A program made the position numbers and the translations under genes. The notes beneath the pieces were generated by a model. That model saw nothing but the letters and a program-made list of their open reading frames with translations, had not been told where the DNA came from and ran no database searches. Below, piece after piece: positions 7,104 through 15,900 of a stretch of 64,000 bases of DNA; position 1 is the stretch's first letter, and each line of letters starts with the position of its first letter. This DNA comes from Petroclostridium xylanilyticum (GTDB taxonomy: Bacteria > Bacillota > Clostridia > SK-Y3): positions 62,001-126,000 of the forward strand of contig NZ_NPML01000019.1 in assembly GCF_002252565.1 (NCBI RefSeq), in the 5' to 3' direction.

Positions 7104-8495
7104 TTATAGTATCTCCCTTACCTCAACCCCCGCCTTCAACACAAACACCACCTCCACCAGTGACTTTACCCGTATTCTCTCCACCAGTGAAGTAAACAAA
7201 TCCTCATCAAACCCCTTCACAATTTCCTGTCCCCTAAGCATTTTTTCTATCTCCCTAACCCTTGCAAGGGTATCTTTCCGCTTAAACTCTGCCTGAGTAA
7301 AGGCCGAACGTTGCTGCCTTAGCTCCTCCATCTCTCCGGTTATCCTGGCATATTCCTCGCCGTAAATATCCGCGTCAAGATTGGCCTTAACATTGAGCTT
7401 CACAAGCCGCTCCATTTCTTCCCGGAGTTCATCCAGCCGCTTATCAATAGCAGTAACATCAACAGAATTGGCCCTCTCCGCAAAAACTTTTTCTATATTC
7501 TCAAGCATTCTTGAGATAAACCTTTCTGGATCCTTTATCTGCCGATTAACCATCCGGACAAAGGCTTGCTTAAGCTTTTCTTCATCCACCGCCTTCATGC
7601 TGCAGCCTTCCGGCCCCTTTTCATCCCGGTTTCTGCACACCCACACATACTTTTTATACTTCTCCCCCTGACCCCAGCGGACTCTCCGGAACCGCGAACC
7701 GCACTCGCCGCAAATAATCTTTCCTGAAAAGGCATATTTGTTGCTGTGCCTGCTGCGGTTTTCATCAGTAACACCTTTCAGTTTGCGCCTCCGCTCCATT
7801 TCCTGCTGCGCCCTTTCAAAGGTTTCCTTCGATATAATGGGTGGATGGCTGTTTTCCACATAGTACTGCTGAACATGCCCCTTGTTTATGATCCGCTTAT
7901 GGGTGAGAAAATCCACTGTGATAGTCTTCTGCAAAAGCGCATCCCCGGCATATTTTTCGTTTTGCAGCATCTTTTTAATGACCGATTCATGCCACTTCCT
8001 TCCACCTGTAGCTGTAAGGATGCCATCTGCTTCAAGGCCTTCTGCAATCTTATAGCAGCTTTTACCCTTCAGGTATTCTTCAAAAACCCGCCGGACAATT
8101 TCCGCTTCCTTCTCATTTATCACCAACTCTCCATTTTCATCCTTATCATAGCCCATGAATTTTTTGTGATTAACCCTGACCTTGCCCTGCTGGAACCTGC
8201 GCACAATTCCCCACCGGCTGTTTTCCGAAATCGACCTCGACTCATCTTGCGCCAACGATGAAAGAATGGTGAGCAAAACTTCTCCTTTAGCATCCAAGGT
8301 ATCAATGTTTTCCTTTTCAAAATATACCGCTATACCCTTCTCCTTTAAGAGCCGCACATATTTAAGGCAATCCAGAGTGTTTCTCGCAAACCTTGAAATT
8401 GACTTTGTAATAATCAGGTCAATCCTGCCGGCCATGCAGTCATCTATCATTCTTTTAAATTCCACTCTGTTTTTTGTGTTAGTCCCTGTAATTCC
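7104..8495 (-). CDS. Large serine recombinase, exon 2 (C-terminal part)
   Basis: Coding resumes at GITGTNTKNRVEFKRM, exactly where the first exon (10900-11109) stops after YADE. Splicing out 8496-10899 gives a continuous 533-residue protein. This exon holds the rest of the resolvase domain ([39 protein letters not shown]-type motifs), the recombinase domain with YKIAEGLEADGILTATG, a zinc ribbon (ICGECGSRFRR ... WVCRNRD) and a C-terminal coiled coil (VDVTAIDKRLDELREEMERL). Such enzymes integrate and excise phages. Without splicing, the catalytic serine is on a separate 74-residue peptide and no active enzyme can be made. Confidence 0.9.
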   Translation of the reverse strand, partial: GITGTNTKNRVEFKRMIDDCMAGRIDLIITKSISRFARNTLDCLKYVRLLKEKGIAVYFEKENIDTLDAKGEVLLTILSSLAQDESRSISENSRWGIVRRFQQGKVRVNHKKFMGYDKDENGELVINEKEAEIVRRVFEEYLKGKSCYKIAEGLEADGILTATGGRKWHESVIKKMLQNEKYAGDALLQKTITVDFLTHKRIINKGHVQQYYVENSHPPIISKETFERAQQEMERRRKLKGVTDENRSRHSNKYAFSGKIICGECGSRFRRVRWGQGEKYKKYVWVCRNRDEKGPEGCSMKAVDEEKLKQAFVRMVNRQIKDPERFISRMLENIEKVFAERANSVDVTAIDKRLDELREEMERLVKLNVKANLDADIYGEEYARITGEMEELRQQRSAFTQAEFKRKDTLARVREIEKMLRGQEIVKGFDEDLFTSLVERIRVKSLVEVVFVLKAGVEVREIL

Positions 8496-8560
8496 ATAGG
8501 CTAAGGGCACAAAATCCCTCGCCACCGAACCGTACGTACACCTCTCGACGTATACGGCTC
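8496..8560 (-). ncRNA. Group II intron domains V and VI
   Basis: Domain V occupies 8560-8527: 34 bases starting GAGCCGTATAC and ending GTACGTACGGTTC, with the AGC triad at positions 2-4 and a GAGA loop. Domain VI follows (GTGGCGAGGGATTTTGTGCC, then CTTAGCCTAT). AGGG pairs with CCCT and GGC with GCC, which leaves an A at 8502, seven bases from the 3' end, as the branch point. Confidence 0.88.
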
Positions 8561-8596
8561 TCCGTTAATAATTACCATATCATTTTAAAATTCAAA

Positions 8597-10372
8597 TTAA
8601 CTATGTATTGCCTTATGGCAATCCTCGCATACCACTAATGTTTTTCTATTTTTGATTTTCATTATCTGCTCCCAAAGCTTATTGCCTTCTAGTCCCTTTA
8701 CACTTGAAACATGGTGAACCTCATAATTAGACTTTCCCCTGCTACCGCAAAGCTCGCAAACTCCTGCTTGCAGTCTTGCTCTAATAGTAGCATTGGTATT
8801 TACAGAATAAATGTGTCTAACAATATTATCATCACAGAACCCTTTGCAATCTTGAAGTTTTACAATTCTCTTTTCTCGTGTTTTACCTTTTTCTGTTTTA
8901 TATTTTATTGCCCAACCTTTGCCGCTTTTATATTTGTCAATTACTTTACTTATTGAAGAATTATGCTTTCCTGCTAAAGTTGCAAGGCAGCTATATTCCA
9001 TCAAGTATTGAAAATAATTAAGTTTATTATAATTGTTGGCTAGGTGGTAATAATTGAGTATTCCACGAATTTCAGCATTGTATCTTTCCAAGATTTCTTG
9101 GTCTGGGAGATATAGCCATCCTTTTCTGTGTATCGGGTGAAACTTTTTAGCTTTGCTCTGTCTAATGATACCTTTATCAAACATAAACTTTTCTATCTTC
9201 TCTAAAGGAACTAATAATTCTACAGTGCCATTCAGCTGACGTTTCTTGTGTCCTAATGAATTAGTTGATATTTGTTGATTACGTCTAACTGAAATGTCAT
9301 ATCCTAAGAACCTAACTTTTTCACTACTGTGAGTAATCAAAGTCTTTTCATCACTTAAGGTAAGCTTTAATTCATCATTTAGAAATTCTCTTAATTGTTC
9401 TTTAATTTTAATGCAATCTTCTTTATTTCCTCTTACTGCTATTAAAAAGTCATCAGCATATCTTACAAAAGCTATATTTTTATCCGTTTGTGATTTATAG
9501 GGTAATTTCAAAAGTTTCTTACTATATTCATTAATTCTTGAAATCAGAACCGGTTTTTCTTCATCAGTAGCATTTTTAAGTTTCTGCTGTAACCAATATC
9601 TTTTCCCTCTAATCTCGTCGTATGTTGGATTTACACACCTTGTTGCCGGCTTATCGAAGTTTTGTTTAATCTCCATGATTTTATTATCCAATTCATTCAG
9701 ATAAATATTGGCAAGTATTGGGGATAAAATCCCTCCTTGAGGTGTTCCAGAATATGTTTGGTTATATCTGAAATCCTCTATATATCCTGCCTTTAGAAAA
9801 CTACGAATAATGTTTATAAACTTACTGTCTTTAATTTTTCTTTGTAATATTTCAATAAGCTTATCATGGTCAATATTATCAAAACAGCCTTTTATATCTC
9901 CTTCTATAAACCATCTTGCACCTTTGAAATATGGAAGTGTCTGCTTTAATGCAGTGTGACAACTTCTATTAGGTCTAAATCCATGTGAAAAATCACTAAA
10001 AATCGGTTCATAAATAGCTTCTAAAAATCTACGCATAACTTCTTGTAATAGCTTATCTCTAAATGACGGTATTCCTAAAGGTCGCATTTTCCCATTGGAT
10101 TTCTTGATATATTCTCTGCGTACCGGCTTGGGTTTATAAGTATTATTGCTTAATTCTTCTATTGAACTTTCTACATATTTCTTTCCAAATCCATCAGCAG
10201 TATCATTATCAATACCTTCAGTTGATGCTCCTTTATTGGAATATAATTTTTGGTATGCACTGTAATAAATATCTTCCCTTAAAAGATAACGGTATAAGCG
10301 AGTATATACTCCATCTTTGTGCTCATTTGAATTTTTATTGATACGCTCCAAAATTTCAGCTGTTGGTTTCAT
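8597..10372 (-). CDS. ltrA: Group II intron reverse transcriptase/maturase with HNH endonuclease
   Basis: 591 residues, full length for an LtrA-type protein, with GGCAGGAG before the ATG. The reverse transcriptase domain spans about residues 60-380. It includes RPLGIPSFRDKLLQEVMRR, HGFRPNRSCHTALKQ, GTPQGGILSPILANIYLNEL and the catalytic FVRYADDFLIAVRG (Tyr-Ala-Asp-Asp). The maturase X domain follows (YNAEIRGILNYYHLANNYNK). The last 60 residues form an HNH nuclease zinc unit (CELCG, YEVHHVSS, CEDCHKAIHS). The protein helps its intron fold, splice and invade DNA targets. No frame break is seen, so it is probably functional. Confidence 0.95.
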   Translation of the reverse strand: MKPTAEILERINKNSNEHKDGVYTRLYRYLLREDIYYSAYQKLYSNKGASTEGIDNDTADGFGKKYVESSIEELSNNTYKPKPVRREYIKKSNGKMRPLGIPSFRDKLLQEVMRRFLEAIYEPIFSDFSHGFRPNRSCHTALKQTLPYFKGARWFIEGDIKGCFDNIDHDKLIEILQRKIKDSKFINIIRSFLKAGYIEDFRYNQTYSGTPQGGILSPILANIYLNELDNKIMEIKQNFDKPATRCVNPTYDEIRGKRYWLQQKLKNATDEEKPVLISRINEYSKKLLKLPYKSQTDKNIAFVRYADDFLIAVRGNKEDCIKIKEQLREFLNDELKLTLSDEKTLITHSSEKVRFLGYDISVRRNQQISTNSLGHKKRQLNGTVELLVPLEKIEKFMFDKGIIRQSKAKKFHPIHRKGWLYLPDQEILERYNAEIRGILNYYHLANNYNKLNYFQYLMEYSCLATLAGKHNSSISKVIDKYKSGKGWAIKYKTEKGKTREKRIVKLQDCKGFCDDNIVRHIYSVNTNATIRARLQAGVCELCGSRGKSNYEVHHVSSVKGLEGNKLWEQIMKIKNRKTLVVCEDCHKAIHS

Positions 10373-10899
10373 TCAGGATTCTCCTGCCTTTCAACTTTCT
10401 AATTTTGAAATTTATTAACTGTTTCCCTTCGCCATGTAATGAGCCTTACTCATCTCGGACTACTATGGAAACTCTGTTACCATACAAGTGAAACTTGCTT
10501 AGGTAATCCCCAGTTTAGCTTTGTTTCTTGGAAATGTGGATTGTCGGATATGCTTTCAGTCTGTTATAACACGTTCTCGTGCCTGCTCTGTAATTTATTG
10601 ATAACTCTATATGCGACGAAGGTACATATAGATGTTACAGCTAAGGTATCAGGACATTTCCTTAGACCCTACGCAATGGCAGCTTAGACCTCACATTCGA
10701 TAAATACAATCTTATCCTCATATCCACTTGTCATTGCAACATAAGTCGTGGCTTTTGTCCTAAGCCAACTTGTCGCTTTCCTATCATGCTATGTTCCTGT
10801 ATCGGGTTTCCCCTTGCAGTAAGATAGGTTGACTACTGCGTTATCTTGCAGTGTAGTTCCATAAATTCTACTTTAAACAAAGCCCTAGTCTGGGCGCAC

Positions 10900-11109
10900 T
10901 TCATCGGCATATATCCCTGCAAACTCCCAATCCGGGCGCTTTTTGATGTAATCCTCGTAATAAGTAACCTGCGCCTCGTAGCTTGAAAGCTGTTCTTCCG
11001 TATCGGTACTTACGCGGCAATAGGCACAAACCCGCTTTTTCGCTTGAGCAGGCAGCCCCTTTATAACCTGCATGGGTTTTGCAGGAATCACCGAAACCAC
11101 CTTGCGCAT
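10900..11109 (-). CDS. Large serine recombinase, exon 1 (catalytic N terminus)
   Basis: The 70 residues before the intron start with [13 protein letters not shown] and contain [17 protein letters not shown]; Ser34 in YCRVST is the catalytic nucleophile of the resolvase fold. They end at FAGIYADE. If the intron is not removed, translation runs into it and stops four codons later (VRPD). The ATG lies 13 bases past the stop of the upstream recombinase gene, with AAGGGGGT in the gap, so the two recombinase genes are in one operon. Confidence 0.88.
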
Positions 11110-11122
11110 AACCTCGACCCCC

Positions 11123-12754
11123 TTACCTTAGACCATGAATTCCTTTTTTCTTAATAAACTTCTCTTCAAGCACAAGTCCATTCTTGAGTTCAAATTTAAG
11201 ATGGGTGGGAGATATAACCAAAATACGCTCCACCAATGCTTTAAAAACATCATCATCAAATTCCGTCAGTATATCCTCCATCCCCTGAAGATATTCATAA
11301 AGCTTTTCTGTCCGTTTCAGGAGCTCCTCGCACCTGTCATCCAGTGAGCCGTAGCTGTTTCTTTCTTCCCTTAATTTATCTAGCTCGGCTTTCAGTTTCC
11401 CGTACTCCCTCTGGAATACCTCAGGGGCAATATTCTCTTTAATTTGCAGGCGGATAAGCTGTTTCATCCGCCCTGTTATATACTCAATCCTTGCATCAAT
11501 AGCTTTTACAGGCTCGCTCTTTAGCTCATCAAGCAGCACCTTTTGCACATTCTCCATAAAGGGCTTTAAAATAGCCTCTTTATTTCTGTAAAGCCGGTTA
11601 AAAACCCGAAGGAATACCTTCTTCAGTGTAATGTCATCCAGCGCTTTCATGCCGCATTGATTTTTTCCTTCCTTTATATAAGTGCTGCACTGCCAGACGA
11701 TTTGTTTGGCTTTCGATTTACTGTTCCATGTCCGGCGCTTAAAAGTTGATCCGCAATTGCCACAAATAAGCCGGCCGCTGAAAACATACTGGCTAGCGTA
11801 TCTTTCCCGGTGCTCCGGCAGGTTTCCGTATTTGGCCGCCCGTTCAGCCATGAGCTTTTGCACCAGGTCAAATTCTTCTTTAGATATGATTGGCTCATGA
11901 TTGCCCTTCACATGGTACAGGGGCACCTCACCCCTGTTCTTTTTCTTTTTATGGGTCAAATAATCCACTGTGTAAGTTTTCTGAAGGATGGCATCGCCAT
12001 AATACTTTTCGTTTGTTAAAACACCCCTCAAGGTTGCCTCCGGCCACTTGTCAAGTCCTGTAACGGTCTTGATACCGTCACCTTCAAGGCCTCTTTTAAT
12101 CTCCCGGATACTTTTCCCGGCGATATATTCCCTGAAAATTCTTCTTACGATTTCAGCTTCAGCAGGATTTATCAATAATTCCCCGCTTTCACTGGTATCA
12201 TAGCCAAGAAAGCGTTTTGTAGTTACCGTAACTTTTCCCTGCCTGAACTTTTTCTTTAGCGACCAGCGGATGTTTTCCGATATGCTGCGGCTCTCCTCCT
12301 GTGCAATACTTGAAAGTACGCTTAATATAAGCTCGCTTTCGCTATCCTGCGTATTGATGTTTTCCCTTTCAAAAAACACTGCCACGCCAAGGCTTTTAAG
12401 AAAGCGCACCGCCTCCAAGCAGTCCGCCGTATTTCTGGCAAACCTGGAAATGGATTTAGTAACGATAAGGTCTATCTTGCCGTTTTGACAATCCTTTAGC
12501 ATCCTGTTAAACTCTGTGCGATGCTCTCTGCCTGTCCCGGAAATGCCGCCATCCGCATAAACATTTGCAAACTCCCACTCCGGCCTGCTATTAATGTACT
12601 TAGTGTAATAAGCCACCTGTGTTTCGAAGGATTCCATTTGCTCATTGGAATTGGAGCTGACCCTGCAGTAGGCGCAAACCCTAAGCCTTGCTTCTTGCGG
12701 CCTGCCTTGTATTTCTTCCCTCGTTTTGGCCGCTATTGTTGTAACCTTCTTCAT
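11123..12754 (-). CDS. Large serine recombinase (intact)
   Basis: 543 residues from the ATG at 12754, with GGAAGGGAGGG upstream. The domain order is resolvase ([15 protein letters not shown], catalytic Ser33; [20 protein letters not shown]), recombinase domain (IRRGL-like [21 protein letters not shown]), zinc ribbon ([31 protein letters not shown]) and C-terminal coiled coil. At the place where the neighbouring recombinase carries a group II intron, this gene reads [13 protein letters not shown] without interruption. Tandem serine recombinases at the end of a lysis module are common in clostridial phages, where they carry out integration and excision. Confidence 0.93.
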   Translation of the reverse strand: MKKVTTIAAKTREEIQGRPQEARLRVCAYCRVSSNSNEQMESFETQVAYYTKYINSRPEWEFANVYADGGISGTGREHRTEFNRMLKDCQNGKIDLIVTKSISRFARNTADCLEAVRFLKSLGVAVFFERENINTQDSESELILSVLSSIAQEESRSISENIRWSLKKKFRQGKVTVTTKRFLGYDTSESGELLINPAEAEIVRRIFREYIAGKSIREIKRGLEGDGIKTVTGLDKWPEATLRGVLTNEKYYGDAILQKTYTVDYLTHKKKKNRGEVPLYHVKGNHEPIISKEEFDLVQKLMAERAAKYGNLPEHRERYASQYVFSGRLICGNCGSTFKRRTWNSKSKAKQIVWQCSTYIKEGKNQCGMKALDDITLKKVFLRVFNRLYRNKEAILKPFMENVQKVLLDELKSEPVKAIDARIEYITGRMKQLIRLQIKENIAPEVFQREYGKLKAELDKLREERNSYGSLDDRCEELLKRTEKLYEYLQGMEDILTEFDDDVFKALVERILVISPTHLKFELKNGLVLEEKFIKKKGIHGLR

Positions 12755-12850
12755 TTGCTTTTCCCTCCCTTCCAAGGTCAGTGTCACATGTTAACTCTTC
12801 GACTCTCTCAAAGCAAGTTAATCCCTTGCGGGAACATATTTTTAAGGACA

Positions 12851-12882
12851 AAAAATATGGCCTGGGTGTTCCCCCAAGCCAT
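12851..12882 (-). terminator. Probable intrinsic terminator after symE-like gene
   Basis: Minus strand ATGGCTTGGG, GGAACA and CCCAGGCCAT form a 10-bp stem with one G-U pair, followed by ATTTTTT. It overlaps the stop of the SymE-like gene and precedes the recombinase operon, separating the two transcription units. Confidence 0.6.
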
Positions 12883-13106
12883 TACGTTTCCTTTTTCTTG
12901 TTAATTTCGTCAAGCGCATATCTGGCAGTATCCTCGGCAACCTTTAATAATTCAATGACGAGCCGTCCTCCCTCTTCGCTAACGTCTATGCTGTCTCCGA
13001 CCTTAAACCCCAAGTTAAAAAGCCACCTCCCCTGCAGTCTGATGCATGGAATATTCCTTGCTGTGCAGCCCGGAGCCTCGTAAACCTTCAGCTTCCTTCT
13101 TTTCAA
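12882..13106 (-). CDS. SymE-like toxin-family protein
   Basis: 74 residues; the start is TTG with GGGAGG eight bases upstream. Residues 17-55 (IPCIRLQGRWLFNLGFKVGD, then SIDVSEEGGRLVIELLK) match the SymE family, an AbrB-fold protein first known as an SOS-induced toxin that affects RNA. The C-terminal helix (DTARYALDEINKKKET) is short and charged. Many phages and mobile elements of Firmicutes carry such genes next to the recombinase. Whether this one is a toxin or a DNA-binding regulator cannot be told from sequence. No antisense RNA promoter was identified. Confidence 0.75.
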   Translation of the reverse strand: MKRRKLKVYEAPGCTARNIPCIRLQGRWLFNLGFKVGDSIDVSEEGGRLVIELLKVAEDTARYALDEINKKKET

Positions 13107-13172
13107 TGCTTTGACCTCCCTTCAGGTCAGGCAGGTTAACTCTGTTTGAGCTGGAAGGCAAGCTTAAGATTA

Positions 13173-13304
13173 TCATTTGGCAAAAGTTTTTCTATTTTCA
13201 GCATCAATCTTGATGAATTCTTCTTCCGTAATAAACCCTTCTGCCAGCAGCTTTTTCAATAGCTCTTTGCTTAAAAGGTATTCAACGCTCTGGTTTACCG
13301 TCAT
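13173..13304 (-). CDS. Small SHOCT-like protein
   Basis: A 43-residue frame with GGGAGGCGG before the ATG: MTVNQSVEYLLSKELLKK, then LLAEGFITEEEFIKIDAEN and RKTFAK. The pattern of a short helix followed by 'L..G.ITEEEF..ID' is that of SHOCT domains, small oligomerising helical hairpins. Similar small genes often stand before serine recombinases in clostridial prophages. It lies 18 bases after the holin gene and is probably co-transcribed with it. Confidence 0.7.
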   Translation of the reverse strand: MTVNQSVEYLLSKELLKKLLAEGFITEEEFIKIDAENRKTFAK

Positions 13305-13321
13305 ATTCACCGCCTCCCGGC

Positions 13322-13519
13322 CTAAAAGCTGTCCCTGCTGGTAGGATTATTGAAAATCCCAAAGGAAGTCAAAGCCGCAAAAAGCAAAGTCGTCAGCTCC
13401 TTAAAGCTGTCCTCGGTGAGCCCAATGGGCGCTAAAAGCCCATAGGTTTTCAGTATGAATAACACCAAGGCCGCAAGCGCCGACCATGCCACCGGGCTTC
13501 TCCATCTTGACTGCTGCAT
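13322..13519 (-). CDS. Phage holin (phage_holin_1-like)
   Basis: 65 residues with one or two hydrophobic segments (WSALAALVLFILKTYGLLAP and LTTLLFAALTSFGIF) and the diagnostic FNNPTSRDSF ending of small Firmicutes holins (PF04531 type). Holins make pores that let the endolysin reach the wall. It directly follows the amidase gene, forming a lysis cassette. Confidence 0.9.
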   Translation of the reverse strand: MQQSRWRSPVAWSALAALVLFILKTYGLLAPIGLTEDSFKELTTLLFAALTSFGIFNNPTSRDSF

Positions 13520-13521
13520 AG

Positions 13522-14232
13522 TTAAATTCCTCCCTTCAATAATAAAGCCGCTACCCTTTGAATCAGGATGGCGGCGTATTCACCTGCTACTGTTCTTCCT
13601 TTTACTGCATTCTGCCTCCAGTACTCCGGCGACTCAAGGATGCCGAATTCCTGAAGCAGCTTTAGCTCTCTGTCCAAATTAGGACTGTCCTCCTTGTATG
13701 GTATATTGAAGTATTTCAGTATCCCTTTTGCCAAGGCGATACCAATTGCCTCGATGTGGGATATAATCCACTTGGCATCGTCAGGGTTGTCATGAAAGGC
13801 TATCTCGACAAGCGCTGCTGGTGCGAAAGTATACGCCAGTTCGTACATGTGCTTGCCAGGACCGTAAAAGTTATACCCCTCCTTGACACCTCTGTCTCCA
13901 ACAGGAGTCAAAGGCGATAATTCCTCATAAACTGCTCTTGCTAATTTTTCGCCGCCGCCTCCGAACCTGTGACAATAAACCTCACAGCCCCGGCCTCCCC
14001 CGGCATTGCTGTGAATCGCGAAATGAACATCCGGTCTCTTTGCATTGCTGTCAGCCACAACCTGGGCAAGCGACCAGTCCGGCTTGTTCCTATAAACCGT
14101 CACCCCATACCTCTCCAGCACCCTCTGGGTAACGTCCGCCACCTCGTTCATCCTTTGCTCTTCCGTCCCGTAATTGCCGTAACCTGCGTTATGCTCTTGG
14201 GTGGACGGACTCAAATACACCGATTTCTTCAT
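13522..14232 (-). CDS. N-acetylmuramoyl-L-alanine amidase (phage endolysin)
   Basis: 236 residues. Residues 1-175 are an Amidase_3 zinc hydrolase domain: VYLSPSTQEHN begins the fold with the first zinc His, HFAIHSNAGGGRGCEV contains the second His, and LVEIAFHDNPDDAKWI carries the catalytic Glu. A short C-terminal tail follows (LDRELKLLQEFGILESPEYW) that resembles a small wall- or holin-associated helix pair. There is no signal peptide, so export should depend on the holin encoded next. GGGAGG precedes the ATG. Confidence 0.93.
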   Translation of the reverse strand: MKKSVYLSPSTQEHNAGYGNYGTEEQRMNEVADVTQRVLERYGVTVYRNKPDWSLAQVVADSNAKRPDVHFAIHSNAGGGRGCEVYCHRFGGGGEKLARAVYEELSPLTPVGDRGVKEGYNFYGPGKHMYELAYTFAPAALVEIAFHDNPDDAKWIISHIEAIGIALAKGILKYFNIPYKEDSPNLDRELKLLQEFGILESPEYWRQNAVKGRTVAGEYAAILIQRVAALLLKGGI

Positions 14233-14251
14233 AATGTATATGCTCCTCCCT

Positions 14252-14518
14252 TCATTTGCCCATCAACTTGATGGCTCCAACGATTGCCCCTAAAATGGCA
14301 ATACAAAGGCCTGCCAGCTTGATGAGTTCAATCATCACAGTCTGCCAGGCCTTCATCGTTGTTTCGTTTTGCTTTTCCGGTGAACCACGTATTTCTTTTA
14401 TGGATGCTTTAATTTCATGGATATCCTCTTTAATCATCTTGACATATACCCGAGTTTCAGTCATCCCAGTCTCCAAATCCCGGATGCGTTGCTCCTGGAT
14501 ACATCCGTGCTGCTCCAT
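14252..14518 (-). CDS. XhlA-like lysis-associated membrane protein
   Basis: 88 residues from ATG at 14518 (AAAGGAGG upstream). The first 60 residues are a charged coiled coil (RIRDLETGMTETRVYVKMIK, EDIHEIKASIKEI). One C-terminal membrane helix follows (LIKLAGLCIAILGAIVGAI). This layout is that of hemolysin XhlA, a PBSX-type protein that works with holin and amidase in lysis. Confidence 0.82.
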   Translation of the reverse strand: MEQHGCIQEQRIRDLETGMTETRVYVKMIKEDIHEIKASIKEIRGSPEKQNETTMKAWQTVMIELIKLAGLCIAILGAIVGAIKLMGK

Positions 14519-14553
14519 CAGGCGCTCCTCCTTTCTGAAACCAGCCAATCTAT

Positions 14554-15882
14554 CTAAAATACTGGCAAGTTAACCTGGAAGGTATAAGTAATTTTCATGG
14601 TGTTGGTGTTGGTCTTGGTAACCGGCGCAGCAAGCAGGGTTTGTGCCCCGGGGTACCACATGGGCTGTAAGCAATATAATCGGTAATTACCGGAATATGA
14701 ATACCGGCTCCAGAAGAGGTTATGCTTCCGGTCATACATAAGAGGCCCATAAAGACTGCCAAAAGAGTATGCTGAAACAGTATGTTTTAAAGTATTTCCA
14801 TAAGAGTCCAACATAGCAACCCTTGAAAGGTTTGAGCTGTGAAATAGGATGCACTTTGCTTCCCCCACAATATAAGTGCTGCCCGGATCGGAAACTCCTG
14901 TAGCACCATAGAGGTTTAACTCACTCTCCAAGATGCCTTCATGATTGTAACGCCTAAAGGACCAGTTATTGTTCGCCTCATAGGTATAACTGAAAAACTT
15001 TCCGTTAAAGGTGGTAATATTCTGTCTCGTAGACCTGCTGTAAGCTGCCGGGGGCGCATCGAATTCGCATAGAACCGCAAAGCTTTCATCACACTTATAA
15101 TACCTGCCATTGGTATCTCCATACAGCCAAAAATACATTCCATCCCAGTGAATGGCCTGAATTTTTGTATCGATATAGCTTAAATCCAAAGTATCAGACG
15201 AAAGCGAACTACTGTAGTAGTCTGGGTAGCTCATGTCATTGTAAGACATCTTTCTTACCAGAATAACCCCTGTGTTTTGCGGAATATATATGGCAAAACC
15301 AGGTCCGATGCATGCTCTGTAGCTTGTTTGAATAGATCCGCTTACGCTGTAATCATATAGGCTATAAAAATCTATAGTTGGCATGTAGGAGTTATACTGT
15401 CCTGTCCACCAGATAGTCCTGAATGTCCCATTACCGGCATGGGTTGGCCAGTCAAATACAAACTTAAATTGCCCATAATCCCTTATAGACTCTGCAATGT
15501 TTATCGTTCCACGCTTTGTATCAGCTCCTACATAAGGCCCCTGCTTTCTTGCCCAACCAACTATATCCCCCGCCACATAGAAATTATCTGCACTTTCGGC
15601 CCCTGTGTAGTTGGTGAGTACAATATCCTGAAAATATGACCTTCGAGCGGAGCTTCCTAATGAGTCCCATCCAATGAGGCTGTCAAAAGTAGTCAAAAAC
15701 GCCTCTTTTGCCAGCACTGAATTAATGACGTTTTCTGTTTCAGCCTCGAGGGTTTTCTTTCCAGTAAGACTGTTGAACAGTTCAATCTTGGCATGGCCTT
15801 TGACAGGAATTATTTCAGGTTTTAACTTTTCCATTGTAACGGTTTGCTGTGTCTCAAAGTTTCTCACATAGTTCTTAAGCAC
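14554..15882 (-). CDS. Phage tail-end structural protein, unknown function
   Basis: 442 residues; GTG start with GGAGGTGA upstream. The N terminus (TVTMEKLKPEIIPVKGHAKI, ELFNSLTGKKTLEAETENVI) resembles the anchor of small tail-tip proteins. The remainder is Tyr/Ser/Trp-rich with repeated beta-type segments (FWLYGDTNGRYYKCDE, WSFRRYNHEGILESEL), suggesting a propeller- or fibre-like receptor-binding part. It is encoded between the tail proteins and the lysis cassette, the usual place for a tail fibre. No exact family is recognised. Confidence 0.7.
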   Translation of the reverse strand: MLKNYVRNFETQQTVTMEKLKPEIIPVKGHAKIELFNSLTGKKTLEAETENVINSVLAKEAFLTTFDSLIGWDSLGSSARRSYFQDIVLTNYTGAESADNFYVAGDIVGWARKQGPYVGADTKRGTINIAESIRDYGQFKFVFDWPTHAGNGTFRTIWWTGQYNSYMPTIDFYSLYDYSVSGSIQTSYRACIGPGFAIYIPQNTGVILVRKMSYNDMSYPDYYSSSLSSDTLDLSYIDTKIQAIHWDGMYFWLYGDTNGRYYKCDESFAVLCEFDAPPAAYSRSTRQNITTFNGKFFSYTYEANNNWSFRRYNHEGILESELNLYGATGVSDPGSTYIVGEAKCILFHSSNLSRVAMLDSYGNTLKHTVSAYSFGSLYGPLMYDRKHNLFWSRYSYSGNYRLYCLQPMWYPGAQTLLAAPVTKTNTNTMKITYTFQVNLPVF

Positions 15883-15900
15883 CGTATCACCTCCACAAAC

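Larger units (their letters stand above)
8496..10899 (-). mobile_element. Group II intron inserted in a serine recombinase gene
   Basis: On the minus strand the intron begins with GTGCGCCCAG at 10899, a standard group II 5' end, and finishes with CCTAT at 8496 (2404 bases). Removing it joins YADE to GITGTNTK in frame. Domain V and domain VI are recognisable just before the 3' end, and the intron ORF lies in the position of domain IV. A probable EBS1, TTCGTCG (10620-10614), can pair with the last seven exon bases CGATGAA, with one G-U pair. The flanking TATATGC also matches the exon. All parts appear intact, so the intron may still splice and move. Confidence 0.9.
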
